Shown: piece by piece, positions 18,644-28,050 of the stretch | Position numbering within the stretch: the first letter of the stretch is position 1 | How the letters are laid out: each line of letters begins with the position of its first letter | Assembly: GCA_050952065.1 (NCBI GenBank) | Contig: JBMNKF010000009.1 | Location: forward strand, 82,719-146,718 | Direction of reading: 5' to 3' | Origin: JAXGZG01 sp050952065 | GTDB taxonomy: Bacteria > Bacillota > Sulfobacillia > Fermentithermobacillales > Fermentithermobacillaceae | DNA: 64,000 nt | The notes under the pieces: model-generated | Databases searched by the model: none | Seen by the model: only the letters and a program-made list of their open reading frames with translations | Told to the model about the DNA's origin: nothing | Translations under genes and position numbers: made by a program

Positions 18644-20044
18644 ATGCTAGATAGGATTCGGTCGCTGTTTGGCGCGCAGGACATGACCAAAGGGAGACCG
18701 ATGGTGAACCTGCTCAGGTTCTCGATACCTCTTCTGATAGGAAACATCGCTCAGCAGCTGTACGGCACTGTAGACTCTATCGTGGTTGGTCGATATGTGG
18801 GAGATAAGGCGCTATCGGCCATTGGCTCGACGCACCCCGTCATCAACTTGTTGCTTGTAATATTCATGGCCGTGGCAACCGGCGTGGGGATTATGGTTGC
18901 CCAGTACTTTGGAGCTAAAGACCGCAGGGCTTTGTCTCACTCCATCGGTACTGCGCTAACAATGGTAGCGATATCCGCAGCGCTGATCATGGCCATCGGA
19001 CTACCTCTTGCTGGGCCTCTGCTGAAGGTGACGAAGACGCCGATTGAGACTTACGATATGGCGAAATCCTACTTGACCATCATCTTGGCAGGAATTCTCA
19101 CATCTGGATTGTACAACATCTCCTCTGGGATACTCCGCGGCTTGGGGAATACGGTATTCCCTCTGGGGGCATTGTTCTTGGCGTCGGCACTCAATATCAT
19201 CCTGGACATATGGTTCGTAGCGGGGTTTAACATGGGTGTTGCAGGGGCCGCTATTGCCACAGTCGTGTCTCAGGCAGTGTCGGCCGTCCTGTGTCTTGGC
19301 AGACTGTGGAGGATGAGGGACGTCGTCGACCTACGGCTATCGTTGCTGATCCCTAACAGGGAATTCGTTGGCCAGTTGCTTCGTCTAGGTCTGCCCGGAG
19401 GAGTAACCCAGGCGATTTTCTCCATGTCCATGGTTTTTGTTCAGTCATTGACCAACAGCATGGGGTACCAGGTGGTAACGTGCAACACGGCGGTAATGCG
19501 AGTGGACGGCTTTGCAATGATGCCAAACTTCACTTTTGGGATGGCCATATCCACTTTTGTCGGGCAGAATGTTGGAGCCAACAGGATGGATCGAGTTGCC
19601 CAGGGCACAAGAGATGTCTTGAAGTTGAGTCTGACTACTTCAGTATGTCTGGTGACCCTGATCCTCATTTTTGGAGGCAACCTTATCAGCATGTTTACTA
19701 CGACAGAATCCATCATTGCCCTGGGAACGAAGCAAATGCGGATTCTGGCCGCCGGGTACATTGCCATGGCAGTGACTCAGATCTTTGGAGGCATCATGAG
19801 AGGAGCGGGAGACACCATGCCTTCCATGTGGATCTCCATGTTTACTACTGTTTGTGTCCGCGTGCCCGTAGCCTATGCTCTGGCCTACTTTACGAGAAGT
19901 CCTGCCAACCCCAATGGCGCGCCTGAGGCCATCTTCTTCTCGCTCTTGATCAGTTGGGTGACAGGCGCTGCCGTCACCTATTTGTGGTACAGGCGTGGAA
20001 CTTGGCGCACCAAATCCCTGGTTAAGCACGCGCAGACGGCGTAG
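18644..20044 (+). CDS. MATE family multidrug/cation efflux transporter
   Basis: This 466-residue, 12-segment membrane protein of the MATE (NorM/DinF-type) family exports drugs or metabolites in exchange for Na+ or H+. It shows the family's opening PMVNLLRFSIPLLIGNIAQQLY, split here as PMVNLLRFSIPLL followed by GNIAQQLY, and the second-half repeat beginning LRLGLPGGVTQAIFS. I prefer the ATG at 18644, about nine bases after AAAGGTGG, over the TTG at 18635. It is followed by the CCA-adding enzyme after 42 bases on the same strand, so the two may be co-transcribed. No substrate can be assigned. Confidence 0.9.
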   Translation: MLDRIRSLFGAQDMTKGRPMVNLLRFSIPLLIGNIAQQLYGTVDSIVVGRYVGDKALSAIGSTHPVINLLLVIFMAVATGVGIMVAQYFGAKDRRALSHSIGTALTMVAISAALIMAIGLPLAGPLLKVTKTPIETYDMAKSYLTIILAGILTSGLYNISSGILRGLGNTVFPLGALFLASALNIILDIWFVAGFNMGVAGAAIATVVSQAVSAVLCLGRLWRMRDVVDLRLSLLIPNREFVGQLLRLGLPGGVTQAIFSMSMVFVQSLTNSMGYQVVTCNTAVMRVDGFAMMPNFTFGMAISTFVGQNVGANRMDRVAQGTRDVLKLSLTTSVCLVTLILIFGGNLISMFTTTESIIALGTKQMRILAAGYIAMAVTQIFGGIMRGAGDTMPSMWISMFTTVCVRVPVAYALAYFTRSPANPNGAPEAIFFSLLISWVTGAAVTYLWYRRGTWRTKSLVKHAQTA

Positions 20045-20086
20045 TAACATAACCTCGGCAAGGCGTTGCCCAGGAGGGGTCCGTCA

Positions 20087-21472
20087 GTGGGATCTACCGT
20101 TGATCTGGATAGCCTCGTCCCCAGAGAGGTCACTCACGTGATGAGAGTGCTGGAGAGCGCCGGCTATCAAGCATACCTTGTGGGAGGTTCGGTTCGGGAC
20201 ATTCTTTTGCACCGTCGTCCCATGGATTACGATGTCGCCACCGACGCTCTCCCACACAAGGTTGAGAAGCTGTTTCACAACGTAATCCCCACAGGCCTGA
20301 AGTATGGCACGGTAACGGTCCACGATAGCATAGATGTAGAAGTCACCACATTCCGCAAAGACGGGCGATACCTGGATGGGCGAAGGCCCGAAAGCGTGAC
20401 ATTTTCAACCTCCCTTGAGGATGACGTATTCCGAAGAGATTTCACCATCAACGCTTTGGCCTTGTCGCTCGCGGGCGAGGTCATCGACTACGTCCAGGGC
20501 AAGAGAGATCTGCTGGACTTGCGCGTAATCCGTTGCGTCGGGGATCCGGACCAAAGGTTTCGTGAAGATGCCCTGAGGATGATACGGGCCCACCGCTTTG
20601 TTGCCCAGCTAAGTAGTCCTGAAAAACCGTTTAGTATCGAAACCAAGAGCTTGGCGGCTATCAAGAGGAACGCTCACTTGATCGTGAATGTATCTTGGGA
20701 GCGCATACGCGATGAGCTGACCAAGATCCTCATGAGCGACAATCCAAAAAGCTTAGGGGACCTCTACGACTCCGATCTGCTTAACTACACCCTGCCGGAA
20801 TTGGCAGCCTGTCACGGCTTCCCGCCGCCCATATATCACCGTAAGGACGTGTTTGAGCATACCCTTGCTGTGGTGGACGCTTCCAGTAAGAGGCTTTGGG
20901 TGCGTCTGGCCGCTCTCTTGCACGATATTGGCAAGCCTACGACATTCGTTGTTGACGAACGTGGGTTTGGTTATTTCCACAATCATCACGCAATGGGCGC
21001 TCGGATGGCCGAGAAGGTCCTTGACCGCCTAAAGTATGATTCCCGTACTATCTCTGTTGTTACCACACTAGTACGAGAACATATGACCAAGTCTCCCTGC
21101 TTAAAGCACGAGGACCGCGATAAACAGCGCAATGTCAAGAGGTTGATCAATAGGGTAGGAGTGGAACATCTAGAGGATTTTTTTGACCTCAAGAGGGCAG
21201 ACATTCTAGGTTCCGCACCTCCTCATGATTTCTCGGAGTTGGATGCCCTGAAAGAGGAAGTATACAGGGTCCTGAACTCCGGAGAGCCTCTCACTTTGAA
21301 GGACTTGGCCGTGAGCGGTCGGGATCTCATAGATTGGGGCATGACGCAGGGCAAACAGATCGGGGACGTTCTGGACTCCATGCTGGAAGCGGTTCTTGAG
21401 AGACCTGAGTTGAACACCCGCGAGAGATTGAAAGCCTTGTTCCATGAGATGCGAGAGCGCGCGAAGGGATAG
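20087..21472 (+). CDS. cca: CCA tRNA nucleotidyltransferase with HD domain
   Basis: The 461-residue enzyme adds or repairs the 3' CCA of tRNAs. The N-terminal nucleotidyltransferase domain has GGSVRDILLHRRPMDYD (the DxD metal ligands) and RRDFTINALAL. A tRNA-binding region follows, with DALRMIRAHRFVAQL. An HD phosphohydrolase domain is seen from about residue 250 (HTLAVVD, ALLHDIGKP, HNHHAMGA). The GTG at 20087 has AGGAGGGG seven bases upstream; the frame extends to a TTG at 20066 without a site. Poly(A) polymerase is the alternative in this family, but the HD domain and a single copy favour CCA addition. Confidence 0.92.
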   Translation: MGSTVDLDSLVPREVTHVMRVLESAGYQAYLVGGSVRDILLHRRPMDYDVATDALPHKVEKLFHNVIPTGLKYGTVTVHDSIDVEVTTFRKDGRYLDGRRPESVTFSTSLEDDVFRRDFTINALALSLAGEVIDYVQGKRDLLDLRVIRCVGDPDQRFREDALRMIRAHRFVAQLSSPEKPFSIETKSLAAIKRNAHLIVNVSWERIRDELTKILMSDNPKSLGDLYDSDLLNYTLPELAACHGFPPPIYHRKDVFEHTLAVVDASSKRLWVRLAALLHDIGKPTTFVVDERGFGYFHNHHAMGARMAEKVLDRLKYDSRTISVVTTLVREHMTKSPCLKHEDRDKQRNVKRLINRVGVEHLEDFFDLKRADILGSAPPHDFSELDALKEEVYRVLNSGEPLTLKDLAVSGRDLIDWGMTQGKQIGDVLDSMLEAVLERPELNTRERLKALFHEMRERAKG

Positions 21473-21597
21473 GCTCTGAAGAGGTCTTGAAGGACTCATG
21501 GGCTCAGGGAATGCTCTACGGAATTCTTGATGGAATTCTTGAGAGGCTCCAGGCGGAATCCTTTAGCGACTGTCCTTTTGTCTACTGTATCATGGAC

Positions 21598-21715
21598 GCT
21601 GTGAGGGCAGCGGCTGGCGCTGTGAAGGCATCGGACTCCGCCGTGAGAGCAGGGGCTGGCGCTGTGAGGGCAGGTCTTGGCGTGAATGCATAGGCTGTCC
21701 TGTGAACGCAAGCAA
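21598..21715 (+). repeat. Tandem repeat, period 21 bases (GTGAGGGCAGGGGCTGGCGCT-like)
   Basis: GTGAGGGCAG-type words start at 21601, 21622, 21643 and 21664 (exact 21-base steps). Decayed copies follow at 21682 and 21702. The unit is a multiple of three, so a frame from 21487 to 21693 reads as a seven-residue repeat (AVRAAAG, AVKASDS, AVRAGAG, AVRAGLG). That frame has no ribosome binding site, and I do not call it a gene. Just upstream GGAATTCTTGA is also duplicated. The spacer 21473-21816 holds nothing else I can support. Confidence 0.6.
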
Positions 21716-21816
21716 TGGCAGACACCACTGTTATTATCCCCCTGAACCCGCTTCGCAGGAATTAGGCTACTACGGAACGAAGAACCTAAGCCATCCGCAC
21801 ACAAGAGGTGATAGTC

Positions 21817-23041
21817 ATGGCTATAGCCATCAAGAATGCGACGCTTTTTGACGGGTCCGGCAAGGCTCCTTGGGGGCCGGTTACGGTGTTAGTGGAAGAT
21901 GACACGATTAAGACGATCCGTCCAGCGGCCGAGTTTGAGCTGGGCGAAGGCATTGAGATCATCGATGCGCAAGGTAAGTTCCTCATGCCCGGACTCATTG
22001 ATAGCCACGTGCATATCACAGGTTCAGGCGATCCCAATGTACTGAAAGCCATGAAACAATCGATCCCGTTCCAGGCTTTGAAGGCCTCGCTGCATGCCAA
22101 AGCCACCTTGGAGGCTGGATTCACGGCGATTCGAGACGCAGGCGCCGGATTTCTCGTAGACGTGGCCCTTAAGCAAGCCATCGATCAGGGACTCATACCA
22201 GGTCCTAGGATGCATGTTGCTTGCCATTCTCTGTCCATTACCGGAGGGCACGGAGATACCCGCAATGGATGGCCTCCACATGTTGAGTTCTTGGGACGCA
22301 TGGTGGTGGATAGTCCGACGAAGCCAGGAGAGCAGCGAGAGAGCAGCTCCGCGATGGAGCTGATCACCTCAAGCTGCACGCTACCGGAGGCGTGATGTCG
22401 GAAGGTGATGTTCCCACTGCCAGAGGCTTGACGGTGGAAGAGATGCGGGCTGCCATCGAGGAGGCCCACAACGTGGGGAAGAAGACCATGGCGCACGCTC
22501 AGGGATCCAACGGGATCAGAAACGCCATCATCGCAGGGATTTCTTCTATCGAACACGGTTTCTACCTCACCGACGACATCATTGAACTGATGCTCAAACA
22601 AGGCGTATCCTGGTTCCTACCTTATCGGCGGTTCACCACATTGTGGTCAACGGAACAGAAGCAGGGATTCCAGAGTACGGCGTGCGAAAGGCCCGGAGGC
22701 TCAGAAGGCACACCTGGCCAGTTTCCTCAAGGCCTATAAAGCAGGTGTCAAGATAGCCATGGGCACCGATTCTGCCACACCTTCAACTATCATGGACGAA
22801 ACGCCATCGAACTTGAACTCATGGTAAACGCAGGATGAAACCCATAGACGCTCTTGGCGCTGTCACAAGGATGGGAGCCGAACTCATGGGGTTGGGCGAT
22901 AAGATGGGCCAGATACAGGGCGGTTACTGGGCCGACATGATCTTGGTCGACGGCAACCCCGTGGAAGATGTGAAGGTATTGCAGGATCTCTCCAAGATCA
23001 TCATGGTGATGAAGGGCGGGAAAGTAGTAGTACGCAGGTAA
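21817..23041 (+). pseudogene. Metal-dependent amidohydrolase (imidazolonepropionase-like), five frameshifts
   Basis: Pieces in all three frames align head to tail as one amidohydrolase. They run from AIAIKNATLFDGSG and PGLIDSHVHITG (metal ligands) through HLKLHATGGVMSEGD, AHAQGSNGIRNAI, EHGFYL and AMGTDSATP to ADMILVDGNP at the C-terminus. Restoring one base at each of five short runs (near 22317, 22612, 22695, 22782 and 22833) yields a continuous protein of about 409 residues. All five changes are losses in runs of G or T. The ATG at 21817 follows AAGAGGTG. Substrate is unknown; prolidase-like and imidazolonepropionase-like members are possible. Confidence 0.85.
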
Positions 23042-23133
23042 GCCCGAGTCAATAGCTTCTTGGTGACATAATTGGGGGACAAGAGATAGCGGAACGCGGC
23101 AGCAGTATTAACAGAAGCTGAAACCCAAACGGA

Positions 23134-23159
23134 GCCCCCGGCCTACGGACGCCGGGGGC
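23134..23159. terminator. Strong GC hairpin between converging genes
   Basis: GCCCCCGGC (23134-23142) pairs perfectly with GCCGGGGGC (23151-23159) around an 8-base loop. It lies between the amidohydrolase stop (23041) and the YlbF stop (23188). On the minus strand it is followed by TCCGTTTGGGTTT, so it fits best as the terminator of the YlbF gene. Confidence 0.7.
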
Positions 23160-23187
23160 ATCAATGTCTACACCTTCAAATCTACAT

Positions 23188-23523
23188 CTACAGTTCTAAG
23201 AGATTCATAGCTTCTGTCAGTATGCGCTGGATGTCGGCTAGGATCACAAGCATGCGCCTTTCCGCTTCGATATAGCGTTTTATCGGCCCGTGCATGTTTA
23301 CAATACTAGATATGGTCTCGAACTCTTCTTTCTGTCTGTCGTCAGGTTGTTGCCCGCTCAACAATGCAGTTTGGAACGCGATCTCCGCTCTGCGATAGTC
23401 CCGCAGTATGGAAAGGGCCTCTTGGCTAGATGCCACTTCAGCTTTGACTTTCTGGTATTCCTTGTATTCCTCACTGGCTTTCAACTCAGAGGCGAGTTCA
23501 TATGCCTTATCGTAACTGGCCAC
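23188..23523 (-). CDS. YlbF/YmcA family protein
   Basis: The 111-residue helical, charged protein matches the YlbF/YmcA (Com_YlbF) family, with DKAYELASELKASEEYKEYQ at the start and LSILRDYRRAEIAFQ in the middle. In Bacillus these proteins form a complex that affects RNase Y activity, competence and sporulation. I chose the GTG at 23523, preceded by GGAGGG six bases upstream; the frame runs further to 23619 but homologues start at the later point. It is a single gene followed by a hairpin terminator. Confidence 0.8.
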   Translation of the reverse strand: MASYDKAYELASELKASEEYKEYQKVKAEVASSQEALSILRDYRRAEIAFQTALLSGQQPDDRQKEEFETISSIVNMHGPIKRYIEAERRMLVILADIQRILTEAMNLLEL

Positions 23524-23744
23524 ATCTATCCCTCCAGACAATAGGTCATAGTCTTCGCCCGATAAGGTTTCTACTAAGGAGCGGCAATCTCCTTGGGAAT
23601 CCAGTTTTGGATGGTACAATAGCGTCTAAGGCATTCCGTAGACGATAGGAGATCTGTGGCGGCGAATCTGCGCAAGGTGACTATGTAAGTTGACTTATGC
23701 CGGCGATCTGTGGTCGGGGATCTGCGGCAGAGGAGAGGATTATT

Positions 23745-24620
23745 GTGGGAAAAAGAAGCCTAAGGGTGGGCGTAGTCGTCCCGATGGTGACCGAGTGTAG
23801 CGTTTTGTTTGGTGAGGTTGATTTCAGGTACGCCGAAAGGTAGACCTTTGGGAAGTCCATGAGACCGTCATTGGCGGTGTGACCGTTGGAGTCGTGGTGA
23901 GCGACGTAGGTACGGTAAACGCCGCAGCGGCGACCCAGGCTATGCTCCAATCTTGGCAACCGGACATTGTGACTCTAGTTGGGTGTGCGGGGTGCTATAT
24001 CCCCAGAGTTGCTGCCCGGTGATGTAGTGATCGCCAAGAGCCTTGCCCACTATTCTAATTACCAGACTCTGCCCGACGGTCAGGTCAATCTGGACATCCC
24101 GGCTATCCGCGTGAGGACAGATTATACGCTTTCTGCTGACAGAAAACGATTCGCAGGGGGAAAACGAATACGCTCCCGGTTCATCTACCCTGACCCGCGT
24201 TTGCACCGTTTGGCGATGGAAGCCGGAGCATCCAGAGAACCGGACATGATAATGTGGCCTGCCGCTTGTCAATGGCCCCAGCCTTTCAGGCGTCCCAAGT
24301 GCGCGTCAGGCGTGATTGGGACCGCTGACCAGATCAACTCAGATCCCGATGTGTTGAAACTCATGGTGAGTCGCTACGGTCTCGACGTCGAAGAGTGCGA
24401 AGGCGTTGCTGTAGGACAGGTTGCGCTGGCTCACCAAGTGCCGTTCCTAGTTATCAGAGGCATCAGCGATAATGAGCTGATAAATCCTGCCTACGGTGAG
24501 TACCTGCGCACTGGGGCGGGGGAAGCCATGGATTGGGTGGAGACGGAGAGCACCCGTAACGCTTGGATGGTATTTCTGGAGATGGTGCGAAGGTTAGGGA
24601 GTGGAGGATTGACATCCTGA
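23745..24620 (+). pseudogene. Nucleoside phosphorylase superfamily protein (MTA/SAH nucleosidase-like), two frameshifts
   Basis: Three frames join into one phosphorylase-superfamily protein. They cover an N-terminal strand (VGKRSLRVGVVVPM), a middle (WEVHETVIGGVTVGVVVSDVGTVNAAAATQ), the LVGCAGAISPELLPGDVVIA core typical of nucleoside phosphorylases and nucleosidases, and the late ECEGVAVGQVALAHQVPFLVIRGISDN segment, split as VEECEGVAVGQVALAHQVP and FLVIRGISDN. Breaks lie in GAAAGG near 23838 and GGGG at 23989-23992. The GTG at 23745 follows GGAGAGG. It would release a purine or related base from a nucleoside. It runs 27 bases into the converging ABC-F gene. Confidence 0.75.
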
Positions 24621-26381
24621 CCGTCCTGAAAATCTCAAGCCGTGGGCCCTTTGAGAGCATCCAGTGTAATCATCTCCCGCGTCAGGGTTTCCGAGTTCCT
24701 CTAGTTGTCTTACGGCTGCATCGTACTGCCTTTCGAGATCCTGTATCTCGGAGGCGTCTTTGCTTGTGGCGATACGTGACGCAAGGTAGGCCAGGTTAGA
24801 TTGTATTGCCAGTCTCTCGGCCTCTTTGTTGGGGTCCCTTTGTACACGTCTTTGCCGAGCCCTTTTGGATTCCTGGAGCCAGGAGGCATAGTTCCCGTTG
24901 TGGATCGACAGATGGCCCTTGTGAATGTACCATATGGTGTCGCAGAGTCTGTCCAGAAAGTAGCGGTCGTGAGTTGCCACGATGATAGCCCCTGGGAATG
25001 CCCCCAACGCCTCTTCCGTTGCGTCTCTCGCGTTCATGTCCAGATGATTTGTGGGTTCATCCAAGATTAGGGCGTCGTATTCGGAGTGGGTGAGGCACGC
25101 TATGGCGACCCTGGTCTTTTCCCCCCAACTCAGGGTATTCAGCGGCTGCAGCTGGGTGTCGCCGGAAATACCCATCTTGCCCAAGAGATTTCGGGCATCG
25201 GGCATGGAGAGGCCTGTATTGGAGCGAACGGCCTCGGCCGGGCAAGAATCGCTTTTCAACTCCGAGAGCATCTGAGATAGGTAGCCTATGGCAGCTCGGG
25301 GGTTCATCCAGAGTTCTCCAGCGTCGGGCTCCAGTTCGCCGGTCAAGAGCTTCAGGAGAGTGCTCTTGCCAGACCCGTTGTAGCCTGTGAGGCCTATCTT
25401 TTGTCCTGGGCTCACGGTGAAACTTACGTCCTGCAGAAGACCGGGAACGCCCCCCGGATACGAAAAGGAAATTCGCCGCGCCCTGACCAAGGTCAGAGTG
25501 CGGTAAGCAGCGTGAGACATTCTGATTGCCAAGGGAGTCTCGGGGATAGGTATTCTAGGTTTCTCTTTCATGAGCTTCTGCAACCGGGCTTCCTTCGCCT
25601 TGAACTGCCTGGCATGCTTTTTTGCTTTTCGCCTGAGGTAGTCGTTTTTCCCGGCGGCCTTGTGAGCTTTGTCGTACCAGGTTCGCTTGTTGGCGACTTC
25701 ACGCTCAAGATTCCTGGCCTCTTCTGTCCACCTCTCGTACTCCCTGGTCAAAGTGGCTCTTTGAGTCGCCAGAATGTCGCGGTAGGAGGTGTATCCTCCG
25801 GGGTAGCGAGTAAGTTTCCCGTCACGGAGTTCCCATATCTCCTTGCATACACTGTCCAGGAAGTACCTGTCGTGGGAAACCACCAAGACAGTGCCGGGAA
25901 AGTCTTTGAGAGTTCTTTCGAGCCATTCGATCCCGGGTATGTCCAAGTGGTTGGTAGGCTCATCCAGCACCAAGAAGTCGGGGTCAGAACTCATGGCTAG
26001 GGCCAAAGACAGCCTGGTTTTCTCGCCACCTGAGAGATTCTTTACGGGGGAATCCCAAAGTGACTTGCGGATGCCGTGGCGTCCGAGGACGTCTACCTTG
26101 TGATGTCCAATGAGCTCTACCGGGGTTCTGGACGGATCAATAGAAATGACTTGCGGCACATAGCCAACGCGGGGCTCTTTGATCCAGTCAATCGAGCCGC
26201 TCACGGAAGCCGAACAGCGGTCTATGAGGTTCAATATGGCCAATAGGAGACTGGTTTTGCCCGAACCGTTGGGCCCTACAATGCCGGTGCGAGTTCCTTC
26301 CGAAAGCGCAACCGACGCATGGCTGATGATGGGATTGTCTTTATACGAGAGGCTGAGGTTGGAAAGCCTAAGGACTGTCAT
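24594..26381 (-). CDS. ABC-F family ATPase (ribosome-associated, duplicated ABC domains)
   Basis: The 595-residue protein has two ABC domains and no membrane part. Domain 1 has GPNGSGKTS, LSGGEKTRLSL and LVLDEPTNHLD; domain 2 has GYNGSGKST, LSWGEKTRVAI and LILDEPTNHLD. A basic helical linker (about 215-290) lies between them, the region that reaches toward the peptidyl-transferase centre in ABC-F factors. Such proteins rescue stalled ribosomes or protect them from antibiotics. The second signature reads LSWGE where LSGGE is usual. The ATG at 26381 has GGAG about ten bases upstream. Resistance cannot be inferred from sequence alone. Confidence 0.9.
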   Translation of the reverse strand: MTVLRLSNLSLSYKDNPIISHASVALSEGTRTGIVGPNGSGKTSLLLAILNLIDRCSASVSGSIDWIKEPRVGYVPQVISIDPSRTPVELIGHHKVDVLGRHGIRKSLWDSPVKNLSGGEKTRLSLALAMSSDPDFLVLDEPTNHLDIPGIEWLERTLKDFPGTVLVVSHDRYFLDSVCKEIWELRDGKLTRYPGGYTSYRDILATQRATLTREYERWTEEARNLEREVANKRTWYDKAHKAAGKNDYLRRKAKKHARQFKAKEARLQKLMKEKPRIPIPETPLAIRMSHAAYRTLTLVRARRISFSYPGGVPGLLQDVSFTVSPGQKIGLTGYNGSGKSTLLKLLTGELEPDAGELWMNPRAAIGYLSQMLSELKSDSCPAEAVRSNTGLSMPDARNLLGKMGISGDTQLQPLNTLSWGEKTRVAIACLTHSEYDALILDEPTNHLDMNARDATEEALGAFPGAIIVATHDRYFLDRLCDTIWYIHKGHLSIHNGNYASWLQESKRARQRRVQRDPNKEAERLAIQSNLAYLASRIATSKDASEIQDLERQYDAAVRQLEELGNPDAGDDYTGCSQRAHGLRFSGRSGCQSSTP

Positions 26382-26570
26382 GAGCACACCACTCCAATCA
26401 TTCGTTAGGTCTAGCCACTACCATGACAACTGCCATTTAGGTTCATCTGATAGCAGTTGACTTTTAGTGGTTTGCGGGTAGAGATCCCGCCAACGCTAAC
26501 GGATGATCATCGTCGTGTGTGCTATCCTCCTTCTGGAACGGTACCTCTACTTTACCATAGGACGCTATTG

Positions 26571-26715
26571 TCTTGCATCCTCCCAATGCAGACCGGTGCA
26601 AATGGGTTTTCGCATGCAAAGCAGTCTCTGGGGGAGCCTATCGCTCTCCTGCAGACCTCACCACCAGACCGCACAGTCAGATCGCACCTTCAGACTGTAC
26701 TGTCTCAGACGGAGG
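26571..26715. repeat. Word-biased region (GCAGACC / CAGAC / ATGCAAA words) at and beyond the gerAC 3' end
   Basis: ATGCAGACCGGTGCAAATG, CGCATGCAAAGCAG, CTGCAGACC, CCAGACCGCACAG, CAGATCGCACC, CAGACTG and CAGACGG are packed into about 140 bases. The block runs into the last codons of gerAC, so the C-terminal tail of that protein is made of this repeat. The spacer 26382-26676 shows no gene. Confidence 0.4.
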
Positions 26716-28050
26716 TACTTGGGGCGGACCTAGGTCCAAGCCATACCTGCGAATACGGACCTTCACCTTTGTGTTTATTGTGGCGTGAGGGAACTTGTTA
26801 AACCAATCGAAATCCCGAAATTCGGGCCACGATAGAAACGTGCGTTTGACCTTCATACCCAATCCAAAAGGATCGCATCTCAGGGCTTGAGCCTTTGCGA
26901 TAGTTCGGTCGATGGTCTCTTTTATGTAATCCTCTATGGCTCGTTCTGCCACAGGAGTCAACCTAGGGTCTGTGTAGTCGGTTTGAGTTTTCAGCGAAAT
27001 GTAAGTGACTGCAAGATCCACCGTGATGTCTATCTGTACTTGGTCCCCGGTGCGTTTTGCCTTGATCTTGGTGCCGCTGTCCCTGACATCGAGCCCAAGG
27101 GAGTACTCTGGCTGGTCGGGCTTTTCGGGATCTGGGATTACATATGCACCTTTCCTATAATCGTTGCTGACCATGAGCATTGCTCGAGTTTCTTCTCCGG
27201 TTAGAAAGCCCGCCAACCTTCCCCCTTGGAAGAGTGCCGTACCCATCATCACTATCGGCCCGCCCCCCAGTTTAGGTATCTCATCCCCCAGGACATCCAA
27301 GGGGCTCAAATGCTGCTCCGAGGTCTCAGGGCGCGTTTGTTCAATGTCCATATCCTGACCAACCTTGGGCGACGAAGGGAATTCTTGAGAAGGGTCTGTC
27401 CTCTTTCCGGCTTCGCCATCGCCGTTTTCTTGAGGCGTCTCATAGTCTGAAGCCAACGCTATTACGGGACATGCAGGGCTGCGCCCAGATGACTCCAATA
27501 GGTTCACGAATCCAACCGTAAAGAAAGTCCTCGGAAACAACCCAGTATTTGTATGTTGCTGGGTAATGGTCTGGACGAATCTGCTGGGACTGACTTCCAA
27601 AGGAGAATTCATGACCCTCAAGATGTCGGCGGCTTTTCCTTTAGCCACGGCTACAAATAGTGTGCCTCTGAACTCGCGAAATCGATCCATAGCTTGAACC
27701 AATGACCGGACGTCGGACCTGGCCAGTTCTTCTCCGAACACGACCACCTGGGTGTGGAGGAAAGATATCGTTCTCCCTAGATTCAACGAAGCTAAATCAA
27801 TTGCTTCGAGGACCGTAGTAGAAGCGATTGAAATGGTAGTGTAGTGGGTGGCTGAACCCATAGCAGAGCTTCCGGGGAGCCGAAGTTGGCTTGGGATCCC
27901 TATCTGAAGTGTCGTCAAGATGCCCTCCGGAGCTCTGTCGAAGCCAGCGGCCTGAATCCAGGCCACATCCTCGATTTCCATACGGTCGTAACAAGACACA
28001 AGAGTCGCTGCCATGGATAGGACCAGACCTACTAACAGCGTCCGTTTCAT
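26677..28050 (-). CDS. gerAC: Spore germination lipoprotein GerAC (Ger(x)C family)
   Basis: The 457-residue C-subunit of a GerA-type nutrient germination receptor. A signal peptide ends in the lipobox LVSC, so it should be lipid-anchored on the outer face of the spore inner membrane. DRMEIEDVAWIQAAGFD after the lipobox is typical of the family. A linker of about 60 residues (ETPQENGDGEAGKRTD and onward) is rich in acidic residues, Ser and Pro and separates the domains. The ATG overlaps the gerAB stop by four bases. The last residues lie in a word-biased repeat and may be unreliable. Confidence 0.9.
   Translation of the reverse strand: MKRTLLVGLVLSMAATLVSCYDRMEIEDVAWIQAAGFDRAPEGILTTLQIGIPSQLRLPGSSAMGSATHYTTISIASTTVLEAIDLASLNLGRTISFLHTQVVVFGEELARSDVRSLVQAMDRFREFRGTLFVAVAKGKAADILRVMNSPLEVSPSRFVQTITQQHTNTGLFPRTFFTVGFVNLLESSGRSPACPVIALASDYETPQENGDGEAGKRTDPSQEFPSSPKVGQDMDIEQTRPETSEQHLSPLDVLGDEIPKLGGGPIVMMGTALFQGGRLAGFLTGEETRAMLMVSNDYRKGAYVIPDPEKPDQPEYSLGLDVRDSGTKIKAKRTGDQVQIDITVDLAVTYISLKTQTDYTDPRLTPVAERAIEDYIKETIDRTIAKAQALRCDPFGLGMKVKRTFLSWPEFRDFDWFNKFPHATINTKVKVRIRRYGLDLGPPQVPPSETVQSEGAI

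Noticed and set aside
21487..21693. Small gene with heptapeptide repeats after cca
   Set aside because: No ribosome binding site, and the frame is the by-product of a 21-base tandem repeat.
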